DNA of 64,000 nt, taken from the NCBI GenBank assembly GCA_946482005.1, contig CAMLPV010000007.1, positions 62,001-126,000 on the forward strand. The letters are read 5' to 3'. This DNA is from an uncultured Gilliamella sp. GTDB taxonomy: Bacteria > Pseudomonadota > Gammaproteobacteria > Enterobacterales > Orbaceae. Positions 11,701-20,682 of this stretch are shown here, in pieces; position 1 is the first letter of the stretch, and each line of letters begins with the position of its first letter. The notes beneath the pieces are model-generated. The model was not told the origin of the DNA. It made no database searches and was given only the letters and a program-made list of their open reading frames with translations. A program made the position numbers and the translations under genes.

Positions 11701-12335
11701 CGTATTACCGGTTTATCTGGAGTTAATGCTCTAGCTCGAAACGCATCTATCGCTTCGGTGGGTAATAACTGCCGAATTTGGTCATCACTAATTGGATGAA
11801 TTTTATTTACTTCATGTGATGTTCTAAAGCCGTCAAAAAAGTGGACAAATGGTACTCGGCTGTTAAGGGTTGCTATTTGCGAAATCAACGCCAAATCTTG
11901 GGCCTCTTGTACCGAGCTAGAACAAAGCATAGCGAACCCCGTTTGCCTGATTGACATGACATCTGAGTGATCACCAAAAATAGATAACGCATGAGTTGCA
12001 ACAGTACGAGCGGCAACATGTAAAACAAAGGGGGTTAACTCTCCGGCTATTTTATATAGCGAAGGAATCATTAATAGTAAACCTTGGGAAGAGGTAAACG
12101 ATGTTGCTAATGCGCCCGTCATTAAAGCACCGTGCACGGTTGATATTGCACCGGCTTCGGATTGCATCTCTACCACTTTTGGCGTATCACCAAATACATT
12201 GGGTTTATTAAAGTCTGCCCATGTACTTGCTTGCTCAGCCATGGATGAACTTGGTGTAATTGGATAAATAGCAATGACTTCGTTTGCACGATATGCGACA
12301 GATGACACCGCACTATTAGCATCTGATATGATCAT
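8793..12335 (-). CDS. nifJ: Pyruvate:ferredoxin (flavodoxin) oxidoreductase
   Basis: A single-chain 1180-residue enzyme (NifJ/YdbK type) that oxidises pyruvate with CoA to acetyl-CoA and CO2, passing electrons to flavodoxin or ferredoxin. The N-terminal domain begins with EVIAIYPITPSSSMAEQAS. A two-cluster ferredoxin domain shows CTQCNHCVVACP and CTGCKLCVEVCP. The C-terminal thiamine diphosphate domain has GACAGCGETPY and GGDGWAYDIGFGGLDHV. Length fits the family (about 1170-1200). It stands alone and indicates low-oxygen pyruvate metabolism, since these enzymes are usually oxygen-sensitive. Confidence 0.97.
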   Translation of the reverse strand: MIISDANSAVSSVAYRANEVIAIYPITPSSSMAEQASTWADFNKPNVFGDTPKVVEMQSEAGAISTVHGALMTGALATSFTSSQGLLLMIPSLYKIAGELTPFVLHVAARTVATHALSIFGDHSDVMSIRQTGFAMLCSSSVQEAQDLALISQIATLNSRVPFVHFFDGFRTSHEVNKIHPISDDQIRQLLPTEAIDAFRARALTPDKPVIRGTSANPDTYFQCREAVNPYYENAYHHVVDAMQAFAKETGRKYQPFEYYGAKDAERIIVIMGSGVSTTKEVVDHLIKNDEKVGLVIVRLFRPFSAKHLLDIIPQSVKKIAVMDRTKEPGAQAEPLYLDVMTAFAESFSRGERDYLPKIIGGRYGLSSKEFDPRCVLAIFNELTTDMPKPRFTVGIYDDITGLSLPLPEQSIPQKSALEALFYGLGSDGTVSATKNNIKIIGDSSPFYVQGYFVYDSKKAGGLTTSHLRVNLEPIDSPYLITSAHFIGCHQDQFIDKYQIVERLKDDGIFLLNTPYSKDEIWHRLPKEVQVQLIKKRAHFYIINAAKIARECNLGARINTVMQAAFFHLSEIFKNDFSINQLKEVIAKSYSSKGQDIVENNWKALDLAIASLEQIPLSCVDQSSPSRPPIVPSNAPDFVKMVTATMLAGLGDTLPVSAFPPDGTWPVGTTKWEKRNIAEEIPIWKPELCTQCNHCVVACPHAAIRAKVVTPDDMVNAPESLSSLEVKARDMKGQRYVLQVAPEDCTGCKLCVEVCPSRDRNNFDIKAINMQSRIDNLETQRDNYNYFTALPDREITTLERIDIRTSQLLTPLFEYSGACAGCGETPYIKLLTQLYGDHLAIANATGCSSIYGGNLPSSPYTTDRSGRGPAWANSLFEDNAEFALGYRITYNQHKKRALRLLEHVAGEISPEIVMSLQSSDLSIDEKRKQVNLLRQQLAHLSSSEAKDLMQNADYLIDKSVWAIGGDGWAYDIGFGGLDHVMSLTENVNILVLDTQCYSNTGGQQSKATPMGAVSKFADLGKNKARKDLGVSIMMYGHVYVAQVALGSQLNQTLKALQEAEAYDGPSLVIAYSPCEEHGYDLSKSHEQMKDLVKSGFWPLYRYDPRRALEGKPGLALDSKAPNSESLTDVLLREQRFRRLETLEPVIANTLHTQSAKMVNSKFKFLQMLATYSDIETPADS

Positions 12336-12602
12336 TAAAAAACCTTGTATTTTATAGTGTTATGACATTACTTCATTATTATATTTTTGGCTATTGTACC
12401 AGAAAGTATGATAGCTTTTAGTTATTTTTATGTTAAATTTTTCGTTGTAGCTGGTCGTTTTTAATCACAACTAAGGAAATTATTAGCTGTAAACTGTAGA
12501 GAAAAGATTAATTACTGAGCTAATTAAAAGCGTTAATAGCTATGAAGATTTTTAACGTCTGAATTATGCTTAGTCATGATAGGCAGTACTTATGTGAAAA
12601 TT
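12336..12602. other. Non-coding gap upstream of nifJ
   Basis: With the hairpin that follows, this is a 313-base gap between nifJ and purM, both on the minus strand. It is AT-rich, has stop codons in all frames, and must hold the nifJ promoter, but no clear consensus boxes or operator stood out. Confidence 0.5.
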
Positions 12603-12636
12603 TATATTATCCAACTAGTTGTAGTTGAATAATATA
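12603..12636 (-). terminator. Long hairpin after purM
   Basis: TATATTATCCAACTA (12603-12617) pairs with TAGTTGAATAATATA (12622-12636) with one mismatch and a 4-base loop. It lies 13 bases past the purM stop. The minus-strand T run is short, so it may protect the transcript end as much as terminate. Confidence 0.55.
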
Positions 12637-12648
12637 AAAAAAGAGGCG

Positions 12649-13686
12649 TTATTTTATAATTACTCGCTCAGCGGATGATGACGTTTTTATTTCACCTAAT
12701 AGCCATGCTTTTTCACCATGTTGATTAAGTAACTGGATAGCTTGGTCTACTGACTGTTTTGGTAAAGCGATAATTAAACCGACACCGCAGTTAAATGTGC
12801 GATACATTTCATGACGGCTTACGTTACCAGCCTGTTGTAGCCAGTTGAAGATGGCCGGCCATTGCCAACTAGATTCATCAATAATCGCTTGAGTGTTATC
12901 CGGTAAAACTCGAGGAATATTTTCCCAAAAACCACCACCGGTAATATGGGCAATCGCATGAACGTCGATTTTTGTAATCAAATCTAACACTGATTTGACG
13001 TAAATTTTAGTTGGAGCAAGTAAATGATCGGCTAATGGTTTGCCATCCAATTGCTCTGTAGCAGGGTTTACACCACTGACTTCAATTATTTTACGCACCA
13101 AAGAATAACCATTGGAATGAGCACCACTTGATGCAAGGGCAATTAATGCATCACCATCTTGTACTTTACTGCTATCAATTATTGCCGATTTTTCAACAAC
13201 ACCGACACAAAATCCAGCTAAATCATAATCGTCACCTTGATACATACCAGGCATTTCCGCCGTTTCACCACCAACTAATGCACAACCAGATTGTTTACAA
13301 CCTTCAGCGATACCTGTAACGACAGTTGCTGCTACATCAACATTGAGTTTACCGGTTGCATAATAATCTAGGAAGAATAATGGTTCTGCCCCTTGAACAA
13401 TCAAATCATTAACGCACATCGCAACTAAATCAATACCAATTGATTCATGACGATTTAAATCCATCGCAAGACGTAATTTTGTACCAACACCATCAGTACC
13501 TGACACTAAAATAGGTTGCTTATATTTTTGTGGAATTGCACATAATGCACCAAAACCACCTAGTCCACCCATAACTTCAGGACGTTTGGTCTCTTTTACG
13601 ACAGATTTAATGCGATTGACCAATTCATTACCAGCATCAATATCGACACCGGCATCTTTATAGCTAAGAGATTTGTTATTTGACAC
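12649..13686 (-). CDS. purM: Phosphoribosylformylglycinamidine cyclo-ligase
   Basis: PurM closes the imidazole ring (FGAM to AIR, using ATP) in purine synthesis. The 345-residue protein has the family landmarks [16 protein letters not shown] at the start, [25 protein letters not shown] and [17 protein letters not shown]. coli PurM is also 345 residues. The start is a GTG at 13686 with AAGGA eight bases upstream. The usual partner purN is not next to it, so purM appears to be a single-gene unit here. Confidence 0.96.
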   Translation of the reverse strand: MSNNKSLSYKDAGVDIDAGNELVNRIKSVVKETKRPEVMGGLGGFGALCAIPQKYKQPILVSGTDGVGTKLRLAMDLNRHESIGIDLVAMCVNDLIVQGAEPLFFLDYYATGKLNVDVAATVVTGIAEGCKQSGCALVGGETAEMPGMYQGDDYDLAGFCVGVVEKSAIIDSSKVQDGDALIALASSGAHSNGYSLVRKIIEVSGVNPATEQLDGKPLADHLLAPTKIYVKSVLDLITKIDVHAIAHITGGGFWENIPRVLPDNTQAIIDESSWQWPAIFNWLQQAGNVSRHEMYRTFNCGVGLIIALPKQSVDQAIQLLNQHGEKAWLLGEIKTSSSAERVIIK

Positions 13687-13777
13687 GGGGAGCAGTCCTT
13701 ACAGTAGAAAAATTGCTGGTTATTTTAGCAAGGATGAAATTTATTGGCGACTAATTATTGCTAAAATAACTCATTGA

Positions 13778-14197
13778 TTAAATGGAATCGTTATTTTCAA
13801 ACCAACTTTCTAAAATAATAATGGCGGAAGTTGCATCAACATGGCCTTTTTCAAGAGCTCGGTAACCGCGCGAAGCAAAAATATGTGATTTTGCCTCAAC
13901 AGTTGATAATCGTTCATCTTGTAGATGTACTTGATAACCAAACATACCATGCAAGCGATTAGCAAATTTACGTGCTCTAGCTGTTAAAGGTTGTTCTGTA
14001 CCATCCATATTTAGTGGCAAGCCTACCACTAAATAATCTGGTTGCCAGTCGTTGAGTACTTTTTCAATAGATTGCCAATTGGGTATGCCATCACGCGCTT
14101 TGAATGAACAAAGCGGATTTGCTGTTTTAGTAATATCTTGGCCAATAGCCGCCCCTATACTGGCCGTACCGAAATCAAAAGCTATAATGGTTGCCAT
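13778..14197 (-). CDS. ruvX: RuvX/YqgF family RNase H-fold nuclease
   Basis: A 139-residue YqgF/RuvX protein, implicated in 16S rRNA 5' processing and proposed as a Holliday-junction resolvase. The RNase H fold is seen in [16 protein letters not shown] (first catalytic Asp), [10 protein letters not shown] and [12 protein letters not shown]. It starts three bases after the yqgE stop, in the conserved order gshB-(GNAT)-yqgE-ruvX. Confidence 0.93.
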   Translation of the reverse strand: MATIIAFDFGTASIGAAIGQDITKTANPLCSFKARDGIPNWQSIEKVLNDWQPDYLVVGLPLNMDGTEQPLTARARKFANRLHGMFGYQVHLQDERLSTVEAKSHIFASRGYRALEKGHVDATSAIIILESWFENNDSI

Positions 14198-14200
14198 GGT

Positions 14201-14758
14201 TTATGCATTACCCATTTGATGAGAAATCGTACTGATATTAATACCCAATGCTTCAGCGGCTTTTTTCCAACGATCCTCAATAGCAACTTCAAAAATAATT
14301 TGTGGATCAGCTTTAGTAACTAACCAATCATTTTTGGCGACTTCATCTTCAAGTTGCAAAGAGTACCAACTGGAGTAACCTAGCGCTAAAAAGATATCTT
14401 TCGGTTGTTCAGGTGAGCCGATTGATTTCAATGCATCAAGTGATGTGGTTATCATAACATCGTCAGAAATTTGTATACTAGAGGCAAATCCCTGATGCGG
14501 TGTATGTAGGATAAATCCTTGCTCATCAGCAAGAGGTCCACCACAAAATACTGGATGCTCAAGCTCAGCACAACTTTTTGAGGCGGTGATTTCGAGCCGA
14601 GATAACACAGTTTCAACATTGAGTTCTAAAATAGGCTTATTAACAATAATGCCCATTGCACCATCTCGATTATGTTCACAAATATACACCACAGAACGAC
14701 TAAATATAGAATCATGAACTGTTGGCATAGCAATAATAAAATGATTTTTTAAATTCAT
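14201..14758 (-). CDS. yqgE: UPF0301/AlgH family protein YqgE
   Basis: A 185-residue YqgE/AlgH homologue (E. coli 187). Family features are HFIIAMPTVHDSIFSRSVVYICEHN, GAMGIIVNKP, and FCGGPLADEQGFILH with LALGYSSW further on. The biochemical role is not known; AlgH was first linked to alginate regulation in Pseudomonas. It sits immediately before ruvX and is probably co-transcribed with it. Confidence 0.93.
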   Translation of the reverse strand: MNLKNHFIIAMPTVHDSIFSRSVVYICEHNRDGAMGIIVNKPILELNVETVLSRLEITASKSCAELEHPVFCGGPLADEQGFILHTPHQGFASSIQISDDVMITTSLDALKSIGSPEQPKDIFLALGYSSWYSLQLEDEVAKNDWLVTKADPQIIFEVAIEDRWKKAAEALGINISTISHQMGNA

Positions 14759-14778
14759 ACGCTCACATTGTAGTTAAA

Positions 14779-15231
14779 TTATAATGCACATTTACCAATT
14801 TTGACTTTATGTTCAACATTACAACGCATTAATACTTCAGGATAATTGGTTTCCTCATTGATGGATTCCCCAACAATTGCAAAATCTTGTGATAAATAAA
14901 AGTTTATCGCATCACTATTTTGCTTATATACATGAACTGATAGTTCTTTGTGGTGCTGTTTGGCTTTTTCTAATAGCGCCGAACCAGTACCTTGATGTTG
15001 AGAATTTTTTTCAACAAACAATCCAGAAATATAATTTTCAGTCAAACCGATAAAACCGACAACACCATTAATATCTTGTACATAAATCGTCGACATCGGA
15101 ATCAACATCTTAACTATATCGTAATTCTGTTTAAAAAATTCAGGATCTATAAAATTGTGGGCCTGCTCGTTACCTTGTAGCCATAAATTCATTATGGCAT
15201 CTAAATCTTTTGCTTGGTATTCTCTAATCAT
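14779..15231 (-). CDS. GNAT N-acetyltransferase (YiaC-like)
   Basis: A 150-residue GNAT acetyltransferase. Motif A is VEKNSQHQGTGSALLEKAKQ (acetyl-CoA pyrophosphate loop QGTGSA), followed by SVHVYKQNSDAINFYLSQDF. The whole chain resembles E. coli YiaC (MIRE start, LWL near residue 17, NFY motif), a protein lysine or N-terminal acetyltransferase. It begins two bases after the gshB stop, so it is inserted into the otherwise conserved gshB-yqgE pair. Substrate not predictable. Confidence 0.85.
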   Translation of the reverse strand: MIREYQAKDLDAIMNLWLQGNEQAHNFIDPEFFKQNYDIVKMLIPMSTIYVQDINGVVGFIGLTENYISGLFVEKNSQHQGTGSALLEKAKQHHKELSVHVYKQNSDAINFYLSQDFAIVGESINEETNYPEVLMRCNVEHKVKIGKCAL

Positions 15232-15233
15232 GT

Positions 15234-16190
15234 TTAACTCTTTTTATTTAATCTTAATTCAATCGCATCCATTAAAAGCCCTGTGATTGATAAATCAGGA
15301 TGAGCAGCTTCAATTTCTCGTACACAAGTTGGGCTAGTGACGTTTATCTCAGTTAACTTATCACCAATGATATCAAGCCCTACAAATAACAGTCCTTTCT
15401 GTTTTAATGTTGGTCCAATACTGTTGGCAATTTTCCAATCACTATCGCTTAAAGCTCTTACTTCACCATGACCACCAGCAGCTAAGTTTCCTCGTGTTTC
15501 ACCTTTTTGCGGTATCCGTGCTAAACAATAAGGAACAGGAACACCATCAACAACTAATACCCGTTTATCACCATCTTTGATGGCGGGTATAAAGTTTTGA
15601 GCCATACAATAACGGCGGTTATGTTCAGTAAGCGTTTCAATAATAACGGAGATATTTGGATCATCTTGTTTGATCCTGAAAATTGAAGAACCGCCCATAC
15701 CATCAAGTGGTTTTAAAATAATATCTTGATACTGCTGATGAAAAGCCTTAATTTGTGATGTTTGGCGAGTAACTAAGGTTTCTGGTGTAAATTCAGCAAA
15801 CCAGGCCGTAAATAATTTTTCATTACAATCACGTAGGCTTTGCGGTTTGTTTACCACTAAAACGCCTTTTCCCTCGGCGCGCTCTAAAATATAGGTCGCA
15901 TAGATAAATTCGGTATCAAAAGGTGGATCTTTACGCATTAATATTACGTCAAGTTCACTTAAAGCTATTGTTTGATCATCACCTAAATCAAACCAATGTT
16001 CACTGTTATTATGTACCGTTAATGTTCGAGTGGTAGCACTTGCTTCACCATTACGTAAAAACAGATCATTCATCTCCATATAATAAAGTTGATAACCTCG
16101 CTTTTGTGCCTCGAGTAGCATAGCAAAGCTGGTATCTTTCTTTAATTTGATATGACTAATGGGATCCATAACAATACCAAGTTTGATCAT
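15234..16190 (-). CDS. gshB: Glutathione synthetase
   Basis: Joins gamma-glutamylcysteine and glycine with ATP. The 318-residue protein has the GshB N-terminal domain (KLGIVMDPISHIKLKKDTSF), VILMRKDPPFDTEF, and the ATP-grasp core IILKPLDGMGGSSIFR, with the metal-binding end GLDIIGDKLTEINVTSPTC. E. coli GshB is 316 residues. It probably heads gshB-GNAT-yqgE-ruvX. Confidence 0.97.
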   Translation of the reverse strand: MIKLGIVMDPISHIKLKKDTSFAMLLEAQKRGYQLYYMEMNDLFLRNGEASATTRTLTVHNNSEHWFDLGDDQTIALSELDVILMRKDPPFDTEFIYATYILERAEGKGVLVVNKPQSLRDCNEKLFTAWFAEFTPETLVTRQTSQIKAFHQQYQDIILKPLDGMGGSSIFRIKQDDPNISVIIETLTEHNRRYCMAQNFIPAIKDGDKRVLVVDGVPVPYCLARIPQKGETRGNLAAGGHGEVRALSDSDWKIANSIGPTLKQKGLLFVGLDIIGDKLTEINVTSPTCVREIEAAHPDLSITGLLMDAIELRLNKKS

Positions 16191-16403
16191 GGTGACTCCT
16201 TACTGATTTTATTTGATGGTACTAATTTTTGATTGTAGTAAATTTGGTGTTGATGACCTGCATGCTTTTCTACCTATTCAATAAATCTTATACGAAATTA
16301 GGGTAGGGGTGGTGTTAGCAAGAGTAATCAAATTTGCAACTATCATACTCGTTACCGATTAATAAGCAAAGCAATCATTTGTTAACTTATTCATTTTAAG
16401 TAA

Positions 16404-17129
16404 TTAACCTAAATCACCTAGACGAACCTGAAGGGCGGTTATTGCTGTGAGCGCAGCGGTTTCAGTACGTAAAACCCGCGGTCCGAGTAAAATATCAGTA
16501 AACTGATATTGATGTGTCATTTGAATTTCTTCATCAGACAGTCCACCTTCTGGTCCAATTAATAAACTCAGATTTTTATTATCAGTGGGTAATTGATTAA
16601 TCCCTTTTTCGGCTTTGGGATGTAAGTTTATTTTTAAACTGTCCGTTAAACTAGCGCACCAATTTTCCAATTTTATTACTGGATTTATGGTTGGGACAAT
16701 GTTACGCCCACATTGTTCACATGCTGAGATGACAATTTTTTGCCATTGTTGCACTTTTTTTTCTAGCCTTTCTTGATCAAGTTTGACACCACAACGTTCA
16801 GAAAATAACGGTGTTATGGTTGTGACCCCTAATTCAACTGATTTTTGAATGGTAAATTCCATTTTATCACCACGAGAAATAACTTGTCCTAAATGGATAT
16901 TTAGTGGTGATTCACGATCATCTAGGACAGTATTGGCAGTTTTTACCACAACCGACTTTTTGTTCACTTCTTGAATCACAGCGGGAGTAATATGGTTAGA
17001 ACCATCAAATAAAGTTATGGATTCGCCGGGCTTCATTCTTAAAACACGGATCAGATGATTAAATGCATTATCATCTAAAGTTATTAAACTATTTTGATTA
17101 ATCGAGTAGGGCTGAAAAATTCGCGTCAT
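16404..17129 (-). CDS. rsmE: 16S rRNA m3U1498 methyltransferase
   Basis: RsmE methylates U1498 of 16S rRNA using SAM. The 241-residue protein has the SPOUT knot features [14 protein letters not shown] and [16 protein letters not shown], plus the N-terminal PUA-like part with [19 protein letters not shown]. The gap of 213 bases to gshB suggests separate transcription, although rsmE and gshB are also neighbours in E. coli. Confidence 0.96.
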   Translation of the reverse strand: MTRIFQPYSINQNSLITLDDNAFNHLIRVLRMKPGESITLFDGSNHITPAVIQEVNKKSVVVKTANTVLDDRESPLNIHLGQVISRGDKMEFTIQKSVELGVTTITPLFSERCGVKLDQERLEKKVQQWQKIVISACEQCGRNIVPTINPVIKLENWCASLTDSLKINLHPKAEKGINQLPTDNKNLSLLIGPEGGLSDEEIQMTHQYQFTDILLGPRVLRTETAALTAITALQVRLGDLG

Positions 17130-17227
17130 ATAAACTATTATTTACTATAATTTGCAATAAATTATAGCGTAATTTATTAAGTTTCGGTAATCTCTATTTT
17201 AAATATTAGTAATATATGGAATTAAAT

Positions 17228-17596
17228 ATGACCTTGATGATTACAGATAGAGTACTAATTGAATCACTAACGGTTTATACCACAATTGGAGTCTATGATT
17301 GGGAGAAAACCATAAAACAAAAGTTAGTTCTTGATTTAGAAATTGCTTGGGATAATAAGCCAGCAGGAAAAAGCGATAAAGTTGAGTTTTGTTTAGACTA
17401 TTTTGTGGTTTGCCAATCGATAACTTCATTTATTGAAGCTAATAAATTTGAACTTATCGAAACGGTAGCCGAACGTGTTGCAGAATTAGTCATTGCACAA
17501 TTTTCAGTACAATGGTTAAAAATAAAAGTTTCAAAACCAGATGCTATTGCCAATGCTGGTAATGTTGCTGTGCTAATTGAACGTAGTGCTAATTAA
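17228..17596 (+). CDS. folB: Dihydroneopterin aldolase
   Basis: FolB converts dihydroneopterin to 6-hydroxymethyl-dihydropterin in folate synthesis. The chain follows E. coli FolB closely: VLIESLTVYTTIGVYDWE (active-site Tyr and the EQ/EK turn), KLVLDLEIAWDNKPAGKSDK, LIETVAERVAELV and IKVSKPDAI. The start is uncertain: ATG at 17216, 17228 and 17237 are all in frame. I chose 17228 because GGAA lies about seven bases upstream; 17237 would match the E. coli N-terminus more closely. Confidence 0.92.
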   Translation: MTLMITDRVLIESLTVYTTIGVYDWEKTIKQKLVLDLEIAWDNKPAGKSDKVEFCLDYFVVCQSITSFIEANKFELIETVAERVAELVIAQFSVQWLKIKVSKPDAIANAGNVAVLIERSAN

Positions 17597-17615
17597 CCTC
17601 AACAAGATTAAATTA

Positions 17616-18635
17616 ATGAGTAAACAAAACAAAGTGCTAAATGAGTCACTTAATGAACTAACTGATATGTCACATCATAAAGCTAGAGGATTTGAAAATA
17701 TCGAACCTTTTTCGATTAGATTAATTGATGCTTTGCGTTGGCGGATTAAACGTAAAGTCTTACCACCAAAAGCGGGATATCACGCATTTAATCAAACTTG
17801 GTGTAGCTCAATTGATATTAATCTAGAAGGAAATAGAGTTTGGTGGATAGGTCATTCAACTACGTTGATAAGACTTAAAAACAAATGGATATTAACCGAT
17901 CCAGTTTTTTCTAACCGAGTATCGCCGTTTCAATTTATCGGCCCAAAACGACGAACCCAACCGGCCATTACTATTGATCAATTACCTATGGTTGATGTGG
18001 TTGTGATATCGCACAATCATTATGACCATCTTGATTTTAATAGTATCCGGCAACTTATAACACGTTTTCCACAAATGACTATTTTGGTTCCTTTAGGGCT
18101 CAAAGCAAAATTGAAAAAGTGGGGAGCGAAGCAAATTATTGAGTTAGACTGGTGGCAATCTATAAATACTCATGAAATAACTTTTACCGCTACCCCAGCA
18201 AAACATTGGAGTAATCGTGGTGTTTTTGATGTAAATAAAGCCTTATGGTGTGGCTGGGTAATACAAAACGATATTGATAATCCATTGTTAACTAAAACCA
18301 TCTACTTTATGGGAGATACCGGTTATTCAGCGAGTTTAAAAAAAATTGCTGACCGATTTAAACAGATCGATCTAGCGCTGATACCAATTGGTGCATATGC
18401 TCCGCGATGGTTTATGCAATCACAGCACATCGATCCACAACAAGCATTGCAACTTTATGATGAGTTAAATTGCCAATCGGCTATAGCGATTCATTGGGGC
18501 GCTTTTGAATTAGCTGATGAGCCATTAGACGAGCCACCAGCTTTATTAAATTCCTTAAAGGAAGATCGAGTTTTTCATTTATTAAAAATAGGTGATAGCT
18601 TAGCTATCAATCCGTTTAATAATGCATTAAAATAA
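17616..18635 (+). CDS. Metallo-beta-lactamase fold hydrolase (NAPE-PLD/UlaG-like)
   Basis: About 339 residues. The metallo-hydrolase motif is SHNHYDHLDF, with WWIGHSTTLIRLKNKWILTD before it, and later AKHWSNRG, FMGDTGYS and IAIHWGAFEL supplying metal ligands. This subgroup includes NAPE-PLD-like phospholipases and ascorbate-6-phosphate lactonase relatives. The N-terminus (GFENIEPFSIRLIDALRWRI) is typical of the bacterial branch. The substrate is unknown. I chose the ATG at 17616; an in-frame TTG at 17577 would overlap folB. Confidence 0.8.
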   Translation: MSKQNKVLNESLNELTDMSHHKARGFENIEPFSIRLIDALRWRIKRKVLPPKAGYHAFNQTWCSSIDINLEGNRVWWIGHSTTLIRLKNKWILTDPVFSNRVSPFQFIGPKRRTQPAITIDQLPMVDVVVISHNHYDHLDFNSIRQLITRFPQMTILVPLGLKAKLKKWGAKQIIELDWWQSINTHEITFTATPAKHWSNRGVFDVNKALWCGWVIQNDIDNPLLTKTIYFMGDTGYSASLKKIADRFKQIDLALIPIGAYAPRWFMQSQHIDPQQALQLYDELNCQSAIAIHWGAFELADEPLDEPPALLNSLKEDRVFHLLKIGDSLAINPFNNALK

Positions 18636-18685
18636 TTCACAATAATAATTTTAAATAACATTTTGACATTTGAGAGGGAAATAAG

Positions 18686-18892
18686 ATGAAATCAGTAATT
18701 CTTGCTCTAACTTGCATTACGCTAAGCTTAAGTTTAATGGCTTGTGGTGGTAAAAATGATGAGGGCAAACAATATCATTGGTCAAAAGCGCATGGCGTAC
18801 TTGAAGATTGTCGTGGCGTGATGAGTAAATCAGCACAATGTCAAAAAAATTCAAACAACCAACAATACTTAATCCAAATCGATAGGTATTAA
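18686..18892 (+). CDS. Small lipoprotein, unknown function
   Basis: A 68-residue predicted lipoprotein: signal peptide MKSVILALTCITLSLSL, lipobox LMAC with Cys20 as the lipid site, then a 48-residue mature chain with two more Cys (DCRGVMSKSAQC) that could form a disulfide. The ATG has GAGAGGGA upstream. It ends one base before the EamA gene, so the two are probably co-transcribed. I do not recognise the family; the C-x9-C spacing loosely recalls EexN-type entry-exclusion lipoproteins, but this is weak. Confidence 0.7.
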   Translation: MKSVILALTCITLSLSLMACGGKNDEGKQYHWSKAHGVLEDCRGVMSKSAQCQKNSNNQQYLIQIDRY

Positions 18893-18893
18893 T

Positions 18894-19322
18894 ATGAGTC
18901 CTTGGCTTATTTATGCCTTGTTATCGGCGATTACCGCGGCGGCTGTTGCGATTCTCGGTAAGATTGGTTTACAACATCTTGACGCTAATACCGCCACTGC
19001 AATTCGGGCAATTGTCATGGCGATATTCTTGGTTGGTGTGGTAGTTGTACAAGGAAAGCTAAATTTAATCAATACGTTTTTTAACGACAAAAAGGCACTT
19101 CTTATTATTGCATTGAGTGGGGTAGCAGGGGCATTATCATGGTTATTTTACTTTATGGCAATAAAAGAAGGAAAAGTATCACAAGTTGCGCCTATTGATA
19201 AATTAAGCGTTGTTTTTGCAGTAATTTTTGCCGCTATCATCTTTGGTGAAAAAATTTCATTAATTTCAGCCATTGGTGTTGCCATGATTGCGGCGGGTGC
19301 CGTTTTAGTTGCGCTATTTTAA
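18894..19322 (+). CDS. Half-size EamA/DMT family transporter
   Basis: A 142-residue, about five-helix membrane protein with one EamA domain, half the usual ten-helix DMT transporter. Helices are seen at WLIYALLSAITAAAVAILG, AIVMAIFLVGVVVV, LLIIALSGVAGALSWLFYF, VVFAVIFAAIIFGE and LISAIGVAMIAAGAVLVALF. Such single-repeat members probably work as dimers. Its stop overlaps the convergent moeA stop by nine bases. Substrate unknown. Confidence 0.85.
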   Translation: MSPWLIYALLSAITAAAVAILGKIGLQHLDANTATAIRAIVMAIFLVGVVVVQGKLNLINTFFNDKKALLIIALSGVAGALSWLFYFMAIKEGKVSQVAPIDKLSVVFAVIFAAIIFGEKISLISAIGVAMIAAGAVLVALF

Positions 19323-20540
19323 TAAACTATTGAATAGCTCTACTGTCACCAATTCCCCTTGAGCAACATTGCCTCTATCTTGTTCAAGTACAATAAAGCA
19401 ATTGGCGTGGTTAAATGATTGGGTTAGATGTGATCCTTGTTGACCTGTTGAAACCACTTCTAGCTCACCGTCAGAATTGATTTGCAACCTGCCACGTTGA
19501 AAATCTAAGCGACCAACACTTTTTTTAAGACTAGTTGCTGTTTTTACTTTAAACGACAGTGTATCGTTGCTTAAATTCTGTCCGGAAAGTGCAACAATCA
19601 AAGGCTGAACTAATTGATAAAATGTCACTAAAGTCGAAACTGGATTGCCAGGTAACCCACAAAATAATGCATCCCCTATCTTGCCAAAAGCAAACGGTTT
19701 GCCTGGTTTTATGGCAATTTTCCAGAAATTGATCTCACCAAGTTCCGCTAAAGCGGTTTTAGTATAATCCGCATCACCGACAGAAACCCCACCGCTAGTA
19801 ATCACTAAATCAGCGAGTTTAGATGCGGTATCTAACGATTGTTTAATTAGGTTTGGATCATCGGCAATAATACCTAAATCGATGATTTGGCAATTTAATT
19901 GCGTCAATAATAATTTGAGCGTAAATCGATTACTATCATAAATAGTACTATTATTTGTTAGCGGATTACCTATATCGGATAACTCATCGCCAGTTGAGAA
20001 AATAGCGACTTTTAATTTACTAAATACGGTTAATTCTGCTATGCCAAGTGTAGCTAAATGCGATAGTGTCGCAATGGTTAAACGAGTCCCTTTATCTATT
20101 ACCACTGAACCTTGTTTACTATCTTCACCGATATAACGAATATTGCTACCTGATTTGATTTCATATGGAAATTTAATACCAGCAGCGGTTGATTCGGTCT
20201 GTTCTTGCATAACAACCGCCTCAGCTTCATCAGGAACAGGGGCTCCAGTCATAATACGTAAGCAAGTCCCTATCGGCCAATTTAAATTTGAGATATCATC
20301 GCCGGCAAAAATAGTGGTTGCTAATGGTAATAACTTCGACTGATTGATATCTGATAAACGCACCGCATAGCCATCCATAGCTGAATTATTAAAGCTAGGC
20401 ACATTAATTGGCGAAATCACCGGTTCAGCAGTAACACGATCTAAAGCTGCTAATAACGTCACTTTTTCAGTTAAAGGTTGATGATTTAATGATGCCGCTT
20501 CAAGTAAAGCTTTTTTAGCTTGTTCAAAGGTTAATAACAT
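19314..20540 (-). CDS. moeA: Molybdopterin molybdenumtransferase
   Basis: MoeA inserts molybdate into adenylylated molybdopterin. The 408-residue protein (E. coli 411) has NVPSFNNSAMDGYAVR, RIMTGAPVPDEAEAVVMQE, the MoCF-fold motif TSGGVSVGDADYTK, and GLPGNPVSTLVTFY. It implies the cell makes molybdenum enzymes, although no Mo-enzyme and no moeB lie in this window. The 3' end overlaps the convergent EamA gene by nine bases. Confidence 0.96.
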   Translation of the reverse strand: MLLTFEQAKKALLEAASLNHQPLTEKVTLLAALDRVTAEPVISPINVPSFNNSAMDGYAVRLSDINQSKLLPLATTIFAGDDISNLNWPIGTCLRIMTGAPVPDEAEAVVMQEQTESTAAGIKFPYEIKSGSNIRYIGEDSKQGSVVIDKGTRLTIATLSHLATLGIAELTVFSKLKVAIFSTGDELSDIGNPLTNNSTIYDSNRFTLKLLLTQLNCQIIDLGIIADDPNLIKQSLDTASKLADLVITSGGVSVGDADYTKTALAELGEINFWKIAIKPGKPFAFGKIGDALFCGLPGNPVSTLVTFYQLVQPLIVALSGQNLSNDTLSFKVKTATSLKKSVGRLDFQRGRLQINSDGELEVVSTGQQGSHLTQSFNHANCFIVLEQDRGNVAQGELVTVELFNSLLK

Positions 20541-20648
20541 AAATGAAATTCCTTATAATCGTTTGTCCGTTATCGTGATAGATGATAAGTCGTTGAGTTG
20601 TGAGGGGAACAAATAATATATTTTAGTTAATTGTTAAACAAGAAACTA

Positions 20649-20669
20649 GGTGCCGAACTCTACGGCACC
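20649..20669 (-). terminator. ychF terminator
   Basis: GGTGCCG and CGGCACC form a perfect 7-bp GC-rich stem 14 bases beyond the ychF stop. Confidence 0.65.
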
Positions 20670-20682
20670 AATTAAAACATAA

